Notes: a model not told the origin generated them from the sequence alone. DNA of 64,000 bases from Dichetophora obliterata (GCA_963920525.1 OY986436.1:82234943-82298942), one strand, 5' to 3'; shown: positions 1 to 12,798, numbered from the stretch's first letter. Made by a program: numbers and translations.

Positions 1-885
1 AAAGTCGCACGATAAGGAATCACCTTGTCTGAAACCTCGTTTGGTAACAAATGGTGGGGAGAGGTCCTTCCCGATTTTAACTGCGCTACTGGTGGTGCTC
101 AGTGTCATCCTGCAAAGTCGTATTAGTTTTGCAGGAATACCAAATTCAAACATGGTGGAGTACAGGTGCTTCCTTATTGGGCTGTCGAAGGCGGCTTTGT
201 AGTCGACAAAAAGATGATGGGTGTCGACTTGTTTTTCTTGAGTCTTCTCCAAGATTTGTCGCAGCGTGAAAATCTGGTCTATGGTGGACTTTCCAGGTCT
301 GATGCCACACTAATAAGGTCCGATCAGTTCGCTTACAATGGGCTTCAATCTTTCACATAAAACGCTCGACAGGACCTTATATGCGATATTAAGAAGGCTT
401 ATCCCACGGTAATTGGCACAGATAGTGGGATCGCCTTTCTTGTGGATTGGGCAGAGCACACTGAGATTCCAATTGTTCGGAATGCATTCTTCCGACCATA
501 TTCTGCATAGAAGCTCGTGAATGCGTTTAAGTACAGCTCAGCAGGTAAGCTATCAGCTCCCGCGGCTTTGTTATTTTTAAGCCGAGCTATAGCTGTCAGA
601 ACTTCATCATAGTCGGGCAGCGAAACCTCGACGCTGTCATCCGTAATTGGGGTTTCCGGGATATCATCTCTATTGGCGGGATTGTTGTCAGCGTCGCCAT
701 TTAGAAGCTTAGAATAGTGTTTCCTCCATAACGTCAGTGTACTCTGGGCATCTGTCACTAGATTCACGTTTTTATCCTTGCAAGAAGGGGCCTCTTCTTT
801 TAAAACCATCAGCAAGGCGTCTTATTTTTTCAAAAAATTTTCGGGCCTCATTCCTGTCACAGTGTGATTGCATTTTAGATTGATG
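1..885 (-). pseudogene. Non-LTR retrotransposon reverse transcriptase, partial and broken
   Basis: Read on the minus strand, this is the N-terminal and central part of a LINE ORF2 reverse transcriptase, the enzyme that copies the element RNA into DNA at the target nick. Visible blocks in order are EARKFFEKIRRLADGFK, LKNNKAAGADSLPAELY, ICANYRGISLLNIAYKVLSS, LFVDYKAAFDS (catalytic Asp of motif A, near 181-220) and RGFRQGDSLSCDF at the window edge. The YADD block would lie beyond base 1. The frame shifts near 790 and again near 480, and a stop (PY*CG) falls near 310, so the copy is dead. The style matches RTE/Jockey-like LINEs common in Diptera; the exact clade is not assigned. The endonuclease half, expected above 885, is absent. 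Confidence 0.88.
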
Positions 886-949
886 ACCTTCGACCTAAAA
901 TATGAGCGTAAAAAGAACATTTATTAAATGAAAGATTAACTGTATTGCT

Positions 950-1435
950 GGAATTATAAAAGACGTAACGTAATGTTATCAACTGTCATCATGACGTAAC
1001 GCAATATAAAAAAAACGTTTTAACAATTATAATAGGCAGTAGCCAGACAGTTGTTTGTTGTAAATAATTGCACGTTCCCTTACAAGTTCAATTAAAAGTT
1101 CGTCATCCATAGCTGTGGATATATATAGAACTATCACATTAATAACGAAAACTCAATAAAAAACGTGGTTTCAACAATACACATTGCACACTAATCAAAT
1201 CTAACCTCAATGTTCAGTTGCTTTTTGACAAGACGTAATGTAAAGTAACGAAAAAATCATAAATCCACGTATCTATGCGTCCCGTCACATTACGTTACTT
1301 TTATTATAACTACTTGTATGAGAAAGCATTGTTTCAAACAATAAGTGAAAGTACGCACTGCTCAACTGACATTAGATCACATTACGTTACTTCTATTATA
1401 ATACTTTACGTTACTTCTATTATAATTGGACCTTA
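950..1435. mobile_element. MITE, family L, copy 1
   Basis: About 490 bp without coding sequence, bounded by inverted ends related to ATTATAATAGACGTAACG. The right end carries a tandem duplication of the terminal motif (1381-1435). It aligns along most of its length with 7487-7953; shared stretches include GCAGTAGCCAGRCAGTTGTT and GTTCAATTAAAAYTTCGTCA. Internal inverted copies of the ACGTAACGTAATG motif also occur. Both copies continue into CCTTAAG at the right, so the exact end and target duplication are uncertain. Confidence 0.65.
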
Positions 1436-2289
1436 AGAGATAGAAAAGCATGATGTAAGAGGGATATTTAGATATTGATAAAATGTAACTACACAAAACA
1501 TATTTTGCTATCTTATACGGATACTCTACCATCTTGTAATGTAATGTGTGAATTTATATTGTGATGGTGATAGTAAATTTTGAAAAATTCCCTTTATTTT
1601 AATATCAAAGTTATGACGATATCTCTATAACTGTAGCTTTTCTCAGTACAAGGTTTTTTGTATTGAAACTTAAGATTTTCTTAGTAAAGCACACTTTCTT
1701 AAGGACCTTGCGTTAAGAATGAGAATGAGAATGAGAAAAACGATTTAAATTTCAGAAAGTCGCATTTCGACCACAGGCGATACTAGTAAATTTTAAATAC
1801 TTAAACAATTCACTTAAGATTTTTCCTCGGGTCAAAATTCTGAAAAATTCAAGTTAATTATTTATAACTCATGAGTAACTTCAAACATTCCTCAAAAATT
1901 AAACCAGAGCTAGACTCTTAATTTTAATTCGAAAGTTAATTGTTTAAAAACTCTTGACTATTAAAGAGTCACAATGAAAGGGGCAGACAAATGTATTTTA
2001 TTTATGTTTTGCGCCGTAAATTACGAAGAAAACGCAGAACTTACAATTAGCTCCACTTACACATTTGGAGTAAGACAATCAACTCCAGCGACAAAACCAT
2101 GAATGCTGAATTTTAAATTTTCGAGAACCGCTCGAGGGAAAATTAAAATTAGTTGTTGGCTAAAATCAGGCAGTTCGAACTAAGAAGGTTTTTTCAGTAT
2201 ACATGTGTATGTAATTCTTGTTGGCTGTTATCATCACTACCATCATCGACAATTGTCGATGCCAAGGGTAGGAAAAACTTAAGTGATAT
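1436..2289. other. AT-rich non-coding stretch
   Basis: I see no gene, RNA or clear repeat here. It is AT-rich sequence with short homopolymer runs and a small GAATGAGAATGAGA repeat near 1720. Confidence 0.5.
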
Positions 2290-2872
2290 TAATGGTAGTC
2301 AATAAAATTTGTTAAGTCCTGCTAAACTGCTAAATTGTTAAAGTTAGCAGCTGCTGATGCGAACGCACCTGCTAAGACATTTTACAATCTTGTGCTCAGC
2401 TGATATGTTAAAACCAGCTGACAGAATTCTACAGCTAAAAATCTGTTGTTTTAATTACTCGTGTAACCAGAACTCAGTAACGAAAAATGTATTTTAATTT
2501 TTATATTACAGTGCGTTAACACTTTTGATACATTTGCTATTCAGAAACTTTGAAATGTTTTAAGTCTCTACCAACCCTATTACAAAATATTATTTTTTAT
2601 AAATAAAAGGCAGTTTTTTTACTTTGAAGCTGCAAATCAAAAATAATTTGGTACTTGTTAGAACTCATTTCCGAAACGATTCATCACTACACTCAATAAG
2701 TTTGACGTTTCGGACTTAACAATTGGTATCTGCTAAACAAAAACACGGTGCTGAGCTTGTTAACTTGCTAACAAACTGCTAAGTCTTTTCCCATACAAAA
2801 TTTTGACAGGACTTAACAAATTTGTTAAGTTTAGCAAGTTAGCAGGGCTTAACAAATGTAGTGAATACCATT
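2290..2872. mobile_element. MITE with TTAATGGTA ends
   Basis: A 583-bp non-coding element whose ends are inverted copies of TTAATGGTAKTCA followed by ATTTGTTAAGYCCTGCTAA. Variants of the GTTAAG / TTAGCAG words recur just inside both ends, a subterminal repeat pattern typical of MITEs. The target duplication is not clear, so the superfamily is unassigned. Confidence 0.65.
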
Positions 2873-5800
2873 ATTAATTTTGACCAGATAAATCACGACA
2901 CATTTGTTTTCACCGTTGTTGTTTATATGAATCAACTTATAACAAAGACTTTTACACGTAAACGCAACTTCAGTATATGATTTGTTAATTTTTTTTAGAT
3001 TTTATATGATTTTAGAATTTGTTAGTGATTCAATAAAAAAATTATTTAAATGCAATAATTTTTATTAAAATTTCGACTTCCTGGTGTGGTTTAACCCCGA
3101 AAACTTCCCTTGGCTACGGCTCTATGATGTGCAAAAGATTTTGGTTTTGGAAATCAATAATGTCTTATTCTTGTTAAAATAAAGTGCTTATAGTTTATTA
3201 CTTTTTTTAGTCAAGTTTGTAAAAGTTATGGTAAATTTTCACTTCTAATTCGCTTGGTTCGATCAATTCATTCTTGTGCATGTTTCCTTATAAAAATTTA
3301 ATTGTTTTTGTTTTATATTTAAAATTTACGACCAAGGTATATTCAACATGGTAGAGTCATCCCAGAGAGTTGGGTACCGTAGATGTCAAACAAAAGAAGA
3401 GCGTCAAAGACAATAAATAAGAACTTGAACCAGGGATGGAACTATAGCCACAATTGTGCTATTTTTGGTGCTTTCGAGATAAGATGAGAGTTTAGGCACG
3501 TGCTTTTTCATTTCGGACTATTTAAATTTCTCGGATTTAAAAAACTCAAGTTGCATGAAAATGTAATTAATTTTTCATGCACCTCGTTGCTTACTTTGAC
3601 ATTTCGCTACTCTTATCATTGCTGGTAAAGTTACTTGAACATAATTACACTACGCCAAAAATTTTGGGAAACTTTCACCATAACAAACAGTGATAACATT
3701 TAAATATTATAATAGGTTTTTGCGATAAGCCCCAATTTTTCATATAAATGGCAAAATAAAAAAAAATCCACTGTTAAGAGCAATAATTTACATAAATGCT
3801 TGTAAAAACTTTTATTTTCTTTCAATGAATTGTTGTATGTTGTAGAGGATAGTCAAACAAAAATGTTTAGGTATAAAATGTGCCAATAGTGTCAGTAGTA
3901 TGGTTGTTATGATCGAATGTAGTTAAAAACCGTTTTTTCGGTTTTTTTTAAATAAATTTAAAGTTTCGAGCCCAATTTCTGAAAACTATTTTATGGGCAC
4001 TAAAAATTTTTCTCTTCAATCTGATTTCTTCAATCTGAAATTTAAAGCATATCTATATCTGTAGAAAAGTCGTAATTTACAAAATTATAACATTTGAAGA
4101 TACACATTTTAAAAATTTTTATTTTTTATATATATTTAGTATCACTAATTTGCAAAACATTGATAAAATTTTGAAAGTGCCTTTTGCCTTGATTTTAAAA
4201 AAAACGCGTTTTTAAAAATATATTAAAAACTAATTTGATACAAAAAGCATACGCATCTTATAAGTACTAGATAATTTTTTTGCAATTTTATTTCTGATTC
4301 GTGCACTTTTTCACAAAACAAAGTAATTTTATCAAAAAGTGTTTAAATAAAAATTTTAAAAAATAAATAATTTTTAAAAACTCTAACTTCCAAAAACGGG
4401 GTGGTTAAAATCAAAAAATTTTATATTTTGCCAAAAGTTTAAAAAAATTTTTTAAACCTTATTCATAATGAAATAAAAATCAATTTTATTGTACTTAAAA
4501 GACCAGTTACTTTTATGTTAAGCTATTTTTAAATGAAAGCAATACCTTTCTTAGAAGTAAAGATATAAGGAAAATCGTATATACCTAAAACATGTTTTTT
4601 TTTTTGGAAAAAGATTCATTTGTTTTTTGGTCTAATGGAAAAAGAAAAAAATTAAAAATTTTTTGTTGTCTCCAATAATGAGGCATTCACATATATTTTT
4701 TGCTTGGCGAAATTATGCCCTGGATCAGTTTGTGGATCATAGTAGAAATTAATCAATTTTTAACGAATCATTGTTTTTTTTTAAACGCGTTATTAAATTT
4801 TTCATGGACCATAATCTTACCAATAATCTTCCAAATTCTTACCAATACATTGCATATTGGATTATTTATTAATAAAAATGTAACGAAAATTTTCAGAAAA
4901 AATGACAAACAATTTTTCAAACGCCCCCATTGTATTTTTTAATCATTTTCAATAAAAGTGGTCTTTTCCATAATAACACTCTTACAAAACAGGAAAACTT
5001 TTCATTTTTGGTTTCAGATGATTCTTGCGACCTGTTGATAGGTCGCCGCTGGTACTGCTTTAGAATATTTTTTTGTTTATTTTGATTATTGTTTTGAATA
5101 TTAATTAAATAATCTGAAAATTTTACAAAATCTTCTTCAAAATACTATTAATATACCTGAAAAGTTTTAAGTGCCTATATTTTTTACTTTTTTCAAAAAA
5201 CATTCATTAAATTTCCTATTTTTTGGCCTGTCTAACCAGATCCTTAAAATAAATAAAATTTCATTAGCTCTTTTCATATTGACTGTTGAAATCGGTTTAG
5301 AAATGAAAAGATCTTAGGCCTTCAGAAATCCCTGTGAAAATGAAAAAATTTGTTTGCCTTTTTTTCATGTAAGCACAATTTTTTTAAAAAGGTACTATTT
5401 TTCTCTGAAATAAGGCACAATTTGAAAAATTCCACTTCCATCCTTGGCTTGAACACATTGAAGACAGATGACAGACAACTGATTGTGAAAATATTAAGGC
5501 TATTCACAGTTTGAATACGCTGGTCTGCTATTTGTACGATTTGCTATTTGTACGCCAATTTACGAAAGCGTATTTTGCTTTGTTGTTGTTTTGCATACAA
5601 ACGCAAATACGCAGGCACGCGTAAATAAAGGTAGCCCTTGGACGTGTTTTTTGTACCTTGTATTTTTATGCTCTGTCTACAGCCGCATAATCACATACAG
5701 CACAGGGTTGCATATTTTTTTTAATACAACAGTCACATGGCGAGGTGCTCACAGTTTAACCCTCATCGGTCCCCTGTATGCGCACGCATACAATTTTGAT

Positions 5801-6005
5801 CTTTAACCTTGAATAAAATAAAAAAGGGTCAGCGGAATGACCTTGTATTTTGTAAAGTAGAATTATTTTGCCTGAACAACCAAAAAAACACGTTTTTGAA
5901 TTTGTACCCTTACTGCATGAAACAAAGATATACAGATAGCTTACTCCGTGCGCAAAAAATGGAATCTTCTGCGCACTACGTCACTCGAGCTCGTCAACTG
6001 TAATT

Positions 6006-6683
6006 CCGTGGTTATGCAAGCCAAACATGTTCGGTGTTCATTTTCATTAATTTATTCTCTTCGCTGAAATGTTTGTTTGGTGGTTATGCTATGTTTGTTG
6101 CACAGTTTCATTTTTGTAAAAATAAGTCAAAACACATATAAGAAAAACCTGTTTTGCATTTTTATATACAATTTTAGGCATATTTTTAATATTTACTATA
6201 AAATGTAAAACGAAGTTAGCGAATTATTTCAAATTGAGATTGGTTATGCAAGGGACATTATTTTTTGTATTCAATTATTTATTATTCTTTTTAATTTTTT
6301 TTTTATTTTCAATAGATATGCAATTAGTGTTCATGAATTTGTTATTTTCCTTTCAAAATATTAGTAGATTACTTCAATTAACACGATTTTTTGTTATTAA
6401 AATTAGTTCAACAAAGCCTTGCTGTTTGGTTTAAAGGTTGCTTGAGCACACAATTAATTTCATTTTCTAATACTTTTCGCTACTTTTTTGATGCTATTAT
6501 GCTATAAATGACTAAGGGCAACACTGGAAAGTTCGGCATGCTTGGTGTTTCAATCAGCAATCAAAAATGTTCGGTCTGAGAGCGAGAGAATGAATATGAG
6601 AAAAAGTTCATTTTTTTATTTTATACGTGAAATAATAACAACAAAAAATGTTCGGCAAACATGTTTGGCTAGCATAACCACGG
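6006..6683. mobile_element. MITE with CCGTGGTTATGC ends
   Basis: A 678-bp non-coding element inside the piggyBac 5' region. The left end CCGTGGTTATGCAAGCCAAA is inverted at 6660-6683 (TTTGGCTAGCATAACCACGG), with one mismatch and CATGTT following on both sides. Related words (GGTGGTTATGC, GGTTATGCAAGG) occur internally. No convincing target duplication was found. Confidence 0.7.
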
Positions 6684-7486
6684 CATAACACGTGGTGCAT
6701 ACATACAAAAGAAAATTTGAAAAAGCAAAAAGTAAACACAAGCAGCAAGCAGCACTAAGAAATATTGTATTCATTTAATTCAATTTCTAATATTGTGCAC
6801 TTGTAGTACGCGTAAATTATAATTTTCAATTATATTTTATGTAATTAAAATTAGTACTAAAGTTTTAGATGCTTTTGATGAGAATAACAACGATTTTAAT
6901 TCGGACCATAAAATGAATTTACAATTTTTTCAACAAACGAAACAACAAACGAGAAGAACAAGAAAATGAAAACGAAGCAATCAAAGTGCTGTCAAACACA
7001 TCAACTAACGTAGCTATTTTTTCTTTGTGCAGGAGAACAAATGGGAGAAAACACCCCTATTATATATGCATTTCTTTTCAATAATAGTACTGAAAAATCA
7101 ATTTGCTTAAATTTATTTATAAATATATTTATAATGTAATTTATTTCATTTCAATAAACCCAGTTTCAATAAGAAAATGTCGATATTTTTCATCGCTATA
7201 CGATGAACTACGATGACTACGTTTTTATTTAGCCACTTTGACAAGCTCGAACTACGTCACAACAAAGATGGCGGACATGCTCAATACTTTATCTATAGTT
7301 CTTTGTATCATGCCCTTACTGTATTTGCCTGTGCAGTTATAGTTACGAATCGGTCCCTGTGTATGTGCGCGCATACACATAAGCAGGTACCTGGAATTGC
7401 CGCTTATTTTTGTGTGTGAATTTATAGCACGCTCTTATTTTTTTGTTTTATGAAATTCAGTTTGTTCTGGAACACACATAAAGGTA

Positions 7487-7953
7487 GAATTATAATAGAC
7501 GTACTGTAAAGTAACGTAATGTTGTCAACTGTTATTGGGACGGGACGTAATGTAAGAAAACGTTGTAGCAATTATAATAGGCAGTAGCCAGGCAGTTGTT
7601 TGTCGTAAATAACTGCACGTTCCCGTACAAGTTCAATTAAAACTTCGTCATCCATAGCTGTGGATATAAAGAACTATCACATTAATAACGAAAACTCAAC
7701 AAAAAGCGTAGTTAAACAATATAAAATAGCACAATAATCGAATCTAACCTCAATGTTTAGTTGTTCTTTGGACAGACGTAATGTAAAGTAACGTAGATAT
7801 CGAAATCCAACGGATCTTTTCGTCCCGTTACATTACGCTACGTTTATTATAATCACATGTGTAAGAATGTATTGTTTGAAACATTAAGTGAAAGAACACA
7901 CTGCTCAATTGACATTAGACCACATTACGTTACGTCTATTATAACTGGGCCTT
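7487..7953. mobile_element. MITE, family L, copy 2
   Basis: Second copy of the element at 950-1435, same orientation, about 467 bp, with inverted ends around ATTATAATAGACGTA and no coding sequence. It lies about 60 bp upstream of the piggyBac start codon, so it could supply or disrupt promoter sequence for that gene. That is inference only. Confidence 0.65.
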
Positions 7954-8015
7954 AAGTGAAGTTTGTTTGCGCATTTATTTGATTTTTGGTTGTGTTTCAA
8001 AGTATTTGATAAAAA

Positions 8016-9776
8016 ATGGATAGAGTTTTACGTGAAAGAAGGCAGCGAGATGAACTAGAAATGGATTTTGATTTGGAAAGCGAAGCGGGCGAATCTCCGT
8101 GCAATAGTGACGATGATTTTGCATTATCAGACGAGGAGAATGATGAAAGTGAAGTTAGCGTGCATTCGGATGAAGACGACATTGAGCAAAATTTAGCAGA
8201 AGAAAATGCAGCAAATCCTGAAAATAAATATTTTTCAAAAAATAAGAAAATTGAATATTCATCGCAACCATTTGAAATAAATCGAAGAAATTCATTTCGA
8301 CGTGCAGAAAATTTCACTTCAGGTAAAAACCTACCCTCTTTGTTATGGGTTCATGTTCATTATATGTTTCATTTTTGTTATAATTCAGGTCCAAAAGCAT
8401 TAGCAGCTGCTACTATAGTTGATGTTTCGTCTGCATTTCACATGTTCCTTGAACCGGTTGAGAATATTATTTTGAACATGACGAATTTATATGGTGTGCG
8501 AAAGTACAAAGACGATTGGGCAAACATTGATTTGGACAGTCTGCATGCATACTTTGGATCGTTGCTGCTTCCTGGTGTGTATCGGTCATACGGTGAATGT
8601 GTCACTAAACTGTGGAATGACGGAACTGGTCGGCCAATATTAAGAGCAACAATGTCTTTGAAAATGTTCAAGCGTATTCATGGTTGCATTCGATTTGATG
8701 ACCGCGAACAACGTATGGCCAACACTGCATCTACAAGTACTTCTGTACGAGACAAATTGGCACCGATTCGAAATGTATACGATAAATGGAATCATAATTT
8801 GAAAGTTGTATACACACCAGGAAAAAACATTACCGCAGATGAACAGTTAGTTCCGTATCGTGGACGATGTCCGTTTCGTCAGTATATTCCATCCAAGCCG
8901 GCGAAATATGGCATCAAAATTTGGGTGCGATGCGACTCAAAAAGCTGGTATGCATACAACACACAAATTTATGTTGGTCGGAATCGTTATGCCACTCCTG
9001 AACGTAATCTTGGACGGCGTGTCGTTTTGGATTTGGTGGAAGGACTTTCTGACAGAAATGTAACGTGTGACAACTTTTTCACTTCGTATGAATTGGCAGA
9101 AGATTTACATAAGAATCGCATGACTATTTTGGGAACAATAAGGGGAAAAATAGGACTGAAATTCCTTCAGTTCTATTCGACATGCGCCAAAAGCCAATTT
9201 ATCATACAGAAGTTGTATATGAACATAAATTGCAAGCAGTTATGTTGTCATATGTTGTCATACATTGCTCTGTACATACCACAATGTTGTGTGCATAAAT
9301 CAGAATAGCGAAAAGAAGAGACCTAACATCATTGAATGCTACAACAAAACCAAGAGTGGAGTTGATACTATGGATCAAATGGTGGCTACGTACACATGCT
9401 AACGAAAAGTCAATCGGTGGCCAATGGCAGTATTTTGTAGCATACTTGATGTTAGTGCGTTGAATGCATTCGTGACGGTCATTGCAAAACAAACCATAAT
9501 ATTCGTCGTCGCCTTTTTATCGAGGAGCTTGGATTGAATTTCGTTGAAAAATAGATCACTAAACGTAAAAAACAACATCAAAGTAATGATGCTTCCAGTG
9601 TTATTCAAAGAATTCGGGAGATTCGCCATTTACCAAGTACATCAAAACGAGGCCGATGCTACATCTGCACATATAAAAATACCAGAGAATCTTTTTGCTA
9701 CACTTGTGAAAAGTGTAGAAATTTCATTTGTGCTGAACATAATTTCAATTTATGCGAAAAATGTACAAATAATTGA
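8016..9776 (+). pseudogene. piggyBac-like transposase with one intron, frameshifted
   Basis: Encodes the DDD transposase that excises and inserts at TTAA. After an acidic N-terminus comes a 66-bp GT-AG intron (8323-8388); removing it joins TSG to PKALAAA in frame. The first catalytic Asp is in ITADEQLVPYRGRC, the second in VTCDNFFTS. Near 9150 the frame breaks; the rest continues in other frames with the third Asp in SGVDTMDQM, then NRWPMAV, and finally the C-terminal cysteine-rich finger (CYICTYKN, CYTCEKC, CAEH, LCEKC), ending at 9774-9776. Several shifts and a stop (ATYTC*RK) make it inactive. The N-terminal half is remarkably open, so decay may be fairly recent. Confidence 0.9.
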
Positions 9777-10254
9777 CAAAAGTTAAAAATTCAATTTTTT
9801 ATTCTAATATATGTAATTTTTCGAGGGTTAAACAATAACAAATGCTATAAATACGATTTGTTGAATGTACGCTTAAACTGTGAATAGCCTTATTGTAGAA
9901 CAAGCAACGTTCCAGCGACTGCGTATTTCTTCACGAGGCACACAAAAAATGAGCCATTTTCTGTTTGAAAAGGCTTTCGACAAATTTCACAATTTCTTGG
10001 CGTTTAATTTTATCAATTTTATCAATTTAAATCACAAAAATTCACAAAACGATTCCAATTGAGAAGTTTTGCTATTTGCTTTGTTTTTGTTCGTAAACAA
10101 TTGAATTTGACAGCTAAGGTACCTCCTTATATATATCTTGTGTACGACCAACTCAATTGAATAATATTCACAGGCTGATATTTCAGTAAAATATTTTTGA
10201 TACAGAATTTTTGTTATCTTAAATATAAAAATTATTTCAAAGTTAAAGTAGGTA

Positions 10255-11005
10255 TAACAAGTGTCCGACCGAAACAGGAAATTTTGGCCGAAATCGAATA
10301 TTCGGCCAATTTTATAATATTCGGCCGAAACCGAAACCTAAACTGGTTATTAATATGAAAATTTAAGTTTTTACAAATAATTTTTGTTTTATTAAAAGGA
10401 AACAAAAGTGCTTTCATACATACACATAGGAAAAAAATTTAATAAAAAAAGTATTATTTGAATATTGAAGTTTATAGTAATTTATTGAAGTGTACTATAA
10501 TAATAAATGAGATAATTTTTTATTTTATTTTTTATTATTAAAGTATTCCATAATTTATATGTATCTTCAGTACACACTCAAAATAGTATGCACCTACAAT
10601 GCACATTTTTATAGAACTAGAAAACAAAGTATTTTTGTTATTTTTTAAGGGTTTAGTATTATAAAAATTTAAATATTTCGTTTTTTATCCTTTATTCCAC
10701 ACACACAGAATTCGTTCGGAGGTTTAACTATCAATTTTTGGCTTCAGTACCTATAAAACTTTAATGGTAATTGCAATAGAGATGATAAAATCGAAAATGA
10801 TATTATCGAACGCATAAAATTAACCAAAATGTTTTGCGTTAACACGAGAAATCAAATTAGAGACGAATTCATAATTTTTGTTTTGTACAATGCGTTGTAA
10901 ATATTTTTATATTTGAATTAAATGACTGATGCAAGAAGTTTTTACCAAAAGTTTCGGCTAGTTTCGGCCGTAACCGAAACCGAATATTCGGTCGGACACT
11001 AGTTA
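10255..11005. mobile_element. TA-flanked MITE with GTGTCCGACCGAA ends
   Basis: A 751-bp non-coding element with inverted ends TAACAAGTGTCCGACCGAA and TAACTAGTGTCCGACCGAA (right end reversed). It is flanked by TA on both sides (10253-10254, 11006-11007), which fits a Tc1/mariner-type origin. Direct and inverted copies of TTCGGTTTCGG / CGAATATTCGG lie just inside both ends. No transposase trace is visible. Confidence 0.75.
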
Positions 11006-11079
11006 TAACAAAGTGTTTTTATATATATAATTAAAAAGGTTTTATAAGAATGAAAATGAGAATGCAAATTAGTTTGAAT

Positions 11080-11975
11080 GAGAAGCTGCCGAAAGTAACC
11101 ATATGAACTAAATTTCAAAATTTTAGTCTAATACGACCGTGCGATTTATAGCATTTTTGTTGTTTTGTAAGCGGTCAAAAGGAGTGTAGCAAAATTATTT
11201 CCCTTAAACCAACTTGTATTCGAAGCAAGTAAACTGCCAAAATTTCAGCTCAATTTAAGCTTGGCGCAGTTTGCTGCACTCCACGCTGACCCCCGAAAAG
11301 TGAGTTTAACTAAAGTGGGACAGGCCCATTTTTAGTGCACTTGCCGAGAGTAACCATATGAACTAAATTACAAAATGTTTATGTCTAATACGACCCAAAC
11401 CGTTGAAATAAAACATTTTCATTGGTTTGTGGGCGGTAAAAGGGGGCTTGGAAACTAATTTTTAGTACAGATGCTGACAGTAAATATACAAACTAAGCCA
11501 AAATTTTAGCTCAATCGACCCAGTAGTCAATTTTAATAATTTCTCAAAAAGTGGGTGTGGCTATATAGCGATAACGCCCATTTTTAGTACAGTTTCCGAA
11601 AGTAACCATACAATCGTAAGTATTAAATGTTAGTCTTATACGACTAAAACCGTATAAAATAAAGCATTTTCATTGGTTTGTGGGCGGCAAAAGGGGATGT
11701 GGACAGACACTTTTAGTACAGTTACCGACAGTAAGCATACAAACTGAATTACCAAATTTATGTCTTATATGACCAAAACCATCTGAAAGAAATATTTTCA
11801 TAGATTTGTGGGCGGTAAAAGGGGGCGTGGAAACCCATTTTTAGTACAGTTGTTGACGGTACCCATACAAACTAAATTACTTAATTTTAGCCTTATACGA
11901 ACCAAACCGACTTAAATATAGCATTTTTATTGATTTGGGGGCGGTAAAAAGGGGTGTGGCAACTTTTCCCTCAAT
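11080..11975. repeat. Degenerate minisatellite, unit about 125-130 bp
   Basis: About seven diverged tandem units. Each carries AGTAACCATACAAACTAAAT, then TCTTATACGACCAAAACCG, CATTTTCATTGGTTTGTGGG, and CGGTAAAAGGGGGCGTGG, followed by TTTTTAGTACAG. Motif positions near 11093, 11347, 11478, 11601, 11731 and 11857 give the period; a very diverged unit fills the gap near 11220. No long open frame. Confidence 0.85.
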
Positions 11976-12798
11976 CATCTATTGAAAAAAGTGAATTTTA
12001 TTTTTCATTTACAATAGGCCAAATGGCTGTAAAAATGCAATTAATGTCGACACAACAAAATTCGAACACTTCAACTTAAAAATAAGTTGAAAAAAATAGT
12101 GATGACCTTGAGAGGTCAAATTAAGTTCGACGGTCTCTCAACATGTTCTTCTTTAAGAATTTCTATAAAGTTTGGATGTGCTTCTTTATTTATGGTTTTG
12201 GCAGACTGTGTTATAATTCAAGAAAAATAATATTAGTTATCAAATTATTAACTCAGCTTTTTTTTTTGAGCGCGAGTGTAGATTTATTTAAATTAGGTCT
12301 GTCTCCGTACTCAATTCAAGTAACTTACGGCCGATTTTTTTCACAGAGTTTTAATGCTAGACTGAGTGTTAGGCCTGTTTTTAGTTCTTTCCGGAGTACT
12401 AAGTCATTTTTTTCACGGAGATCTAAGGCAGAAAAACTTAGATTTGAAACTCGGTTCCAGCTGATACTGAGTTTTAGCTGGAACCCCGAAATCGGAAGTC
12501 TAGCAATCTTAAAACTCGGTCTTGCGCTATTTTTATTTCTTCACTTCAAAAAATAGAACTTTGTTGTGATTATTTTTGTGTCCATTTTTTTATTTGTATT
12601 TTAAAAAATAATTTAAACGAACTTTTTGCTGTATTAATTGTTTATTTGGTAAGTTTTTCATGTAACAGCCGCGATTTAATAACAATCGGCGAAATAAATA
12701 ATTTAAAATACATTTTTTGCATTTAAAATTGTTTATTTGGTGAGTTTTTAATATAACTGCTGCGATTTAATAATTAATAAAGCAATCGGTACTATTAG

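Larger units (their letters stand above)
5760..9827 (+). mobile_element. piggyBac element with enlarged 5' region
   Basis: Starts CCCTCATCGG after TTAA (5756-5759) and ends CGAGGG before TTAA (9828-9831), as expected for piggyBac, which duplicates TTAA and has CCC...GGG ends. Only about five terminal bases match as an inverted repeat, which is short for the family. A palindrome GTATGCGCACGCATAC lies next to the left end, and a related GTATGTGCGCGCATAC lies near 7362. The transposase remnant fills the right part; 5780-8010 is non-coding and contains two MITEs (6006-6683 and 7487-7953). Confidence 0.65.
5496..9891. mobile_element. MITE K (about 324 bp when closed), split by piggyBac
   Basis: Perfect 17-bp inverted ends AAGGCTATTCACAGTTT (5496) and its complement ending at 9891, flanked by ATT on both sides. 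The uninterrupted site is present in copy B of element X at 28020-28022 (GTGAAAATATTGTGG), which confirms a 3-bp ATT duplication. Between the ends, 5496-5755 and 9832-9891 belong to the MITE; the middle is a piggyBac insertion at TTAA. ATT is not the TWA target of PIF/Harbinger, so the superfamily is left open. Confidence 0.8.
5350..9975 (-). pseudogene. THAP-like exon remnant of element X, copy A
   Basis: On the minus strand, reading from about 9975 to 9895 and resuming at about 5495 after the inserted MITE, a frame gives IFCVPREEIRSRWNVACS, then a Cys/His-containing stretch and WKWNFSNCALFQRK before a stop. This resembles the VPLEEPVRQRWNMACS block of the P-type THAP domain at 34653 in this window. 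THAP domains bind the element ends as C2CH zinc fingers. Copy B (27890-28080) has the same exon with stops in this frame. The rest of a transposase is missing, so the element is an internal-deletion derivative. The match is short and rests on my reading. Confidence 0.45.
3333..10140. mobile_element. Non-autonomous P-like element X, copy A (interrupted)
   Basis: Aligns with 25042-28305 over its whole non-inserted length. The left end starts CAAGGTATATTCAACATGGT; the right end, read in reverse, starts CAAGATATATATAAGGAGGT. It is flanked by TTTACGAC (3325-3332) and TGTACGAC (10141-10148), a 7/8-matching 8-bp target duplication. Just inside both ends lies TAGCTGTCAAA. The interior is AT-rich; the only coding trace is a minus-strand THAP-like exon near the right end. 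CA-ending inverted repeats, 8-bp duplications and the THAP trace point to the P superfamily; hAT is the alternative. The element is split at 5495/5496 by another MITE. Confidence 0.75.

Noticed and set aside
4700..4942. 80-residue hydrophobic open frame
   Set aside because: AT-rich Ile/Phe/Leu frame inside non-coding part of element X; not kept as a frame in copy B near 27540-27790.
12143..12556. 137-residue open frame across the left Harbinger end
   Set aside because: It crosses the element boundary and TIR; no domain, chance frame.
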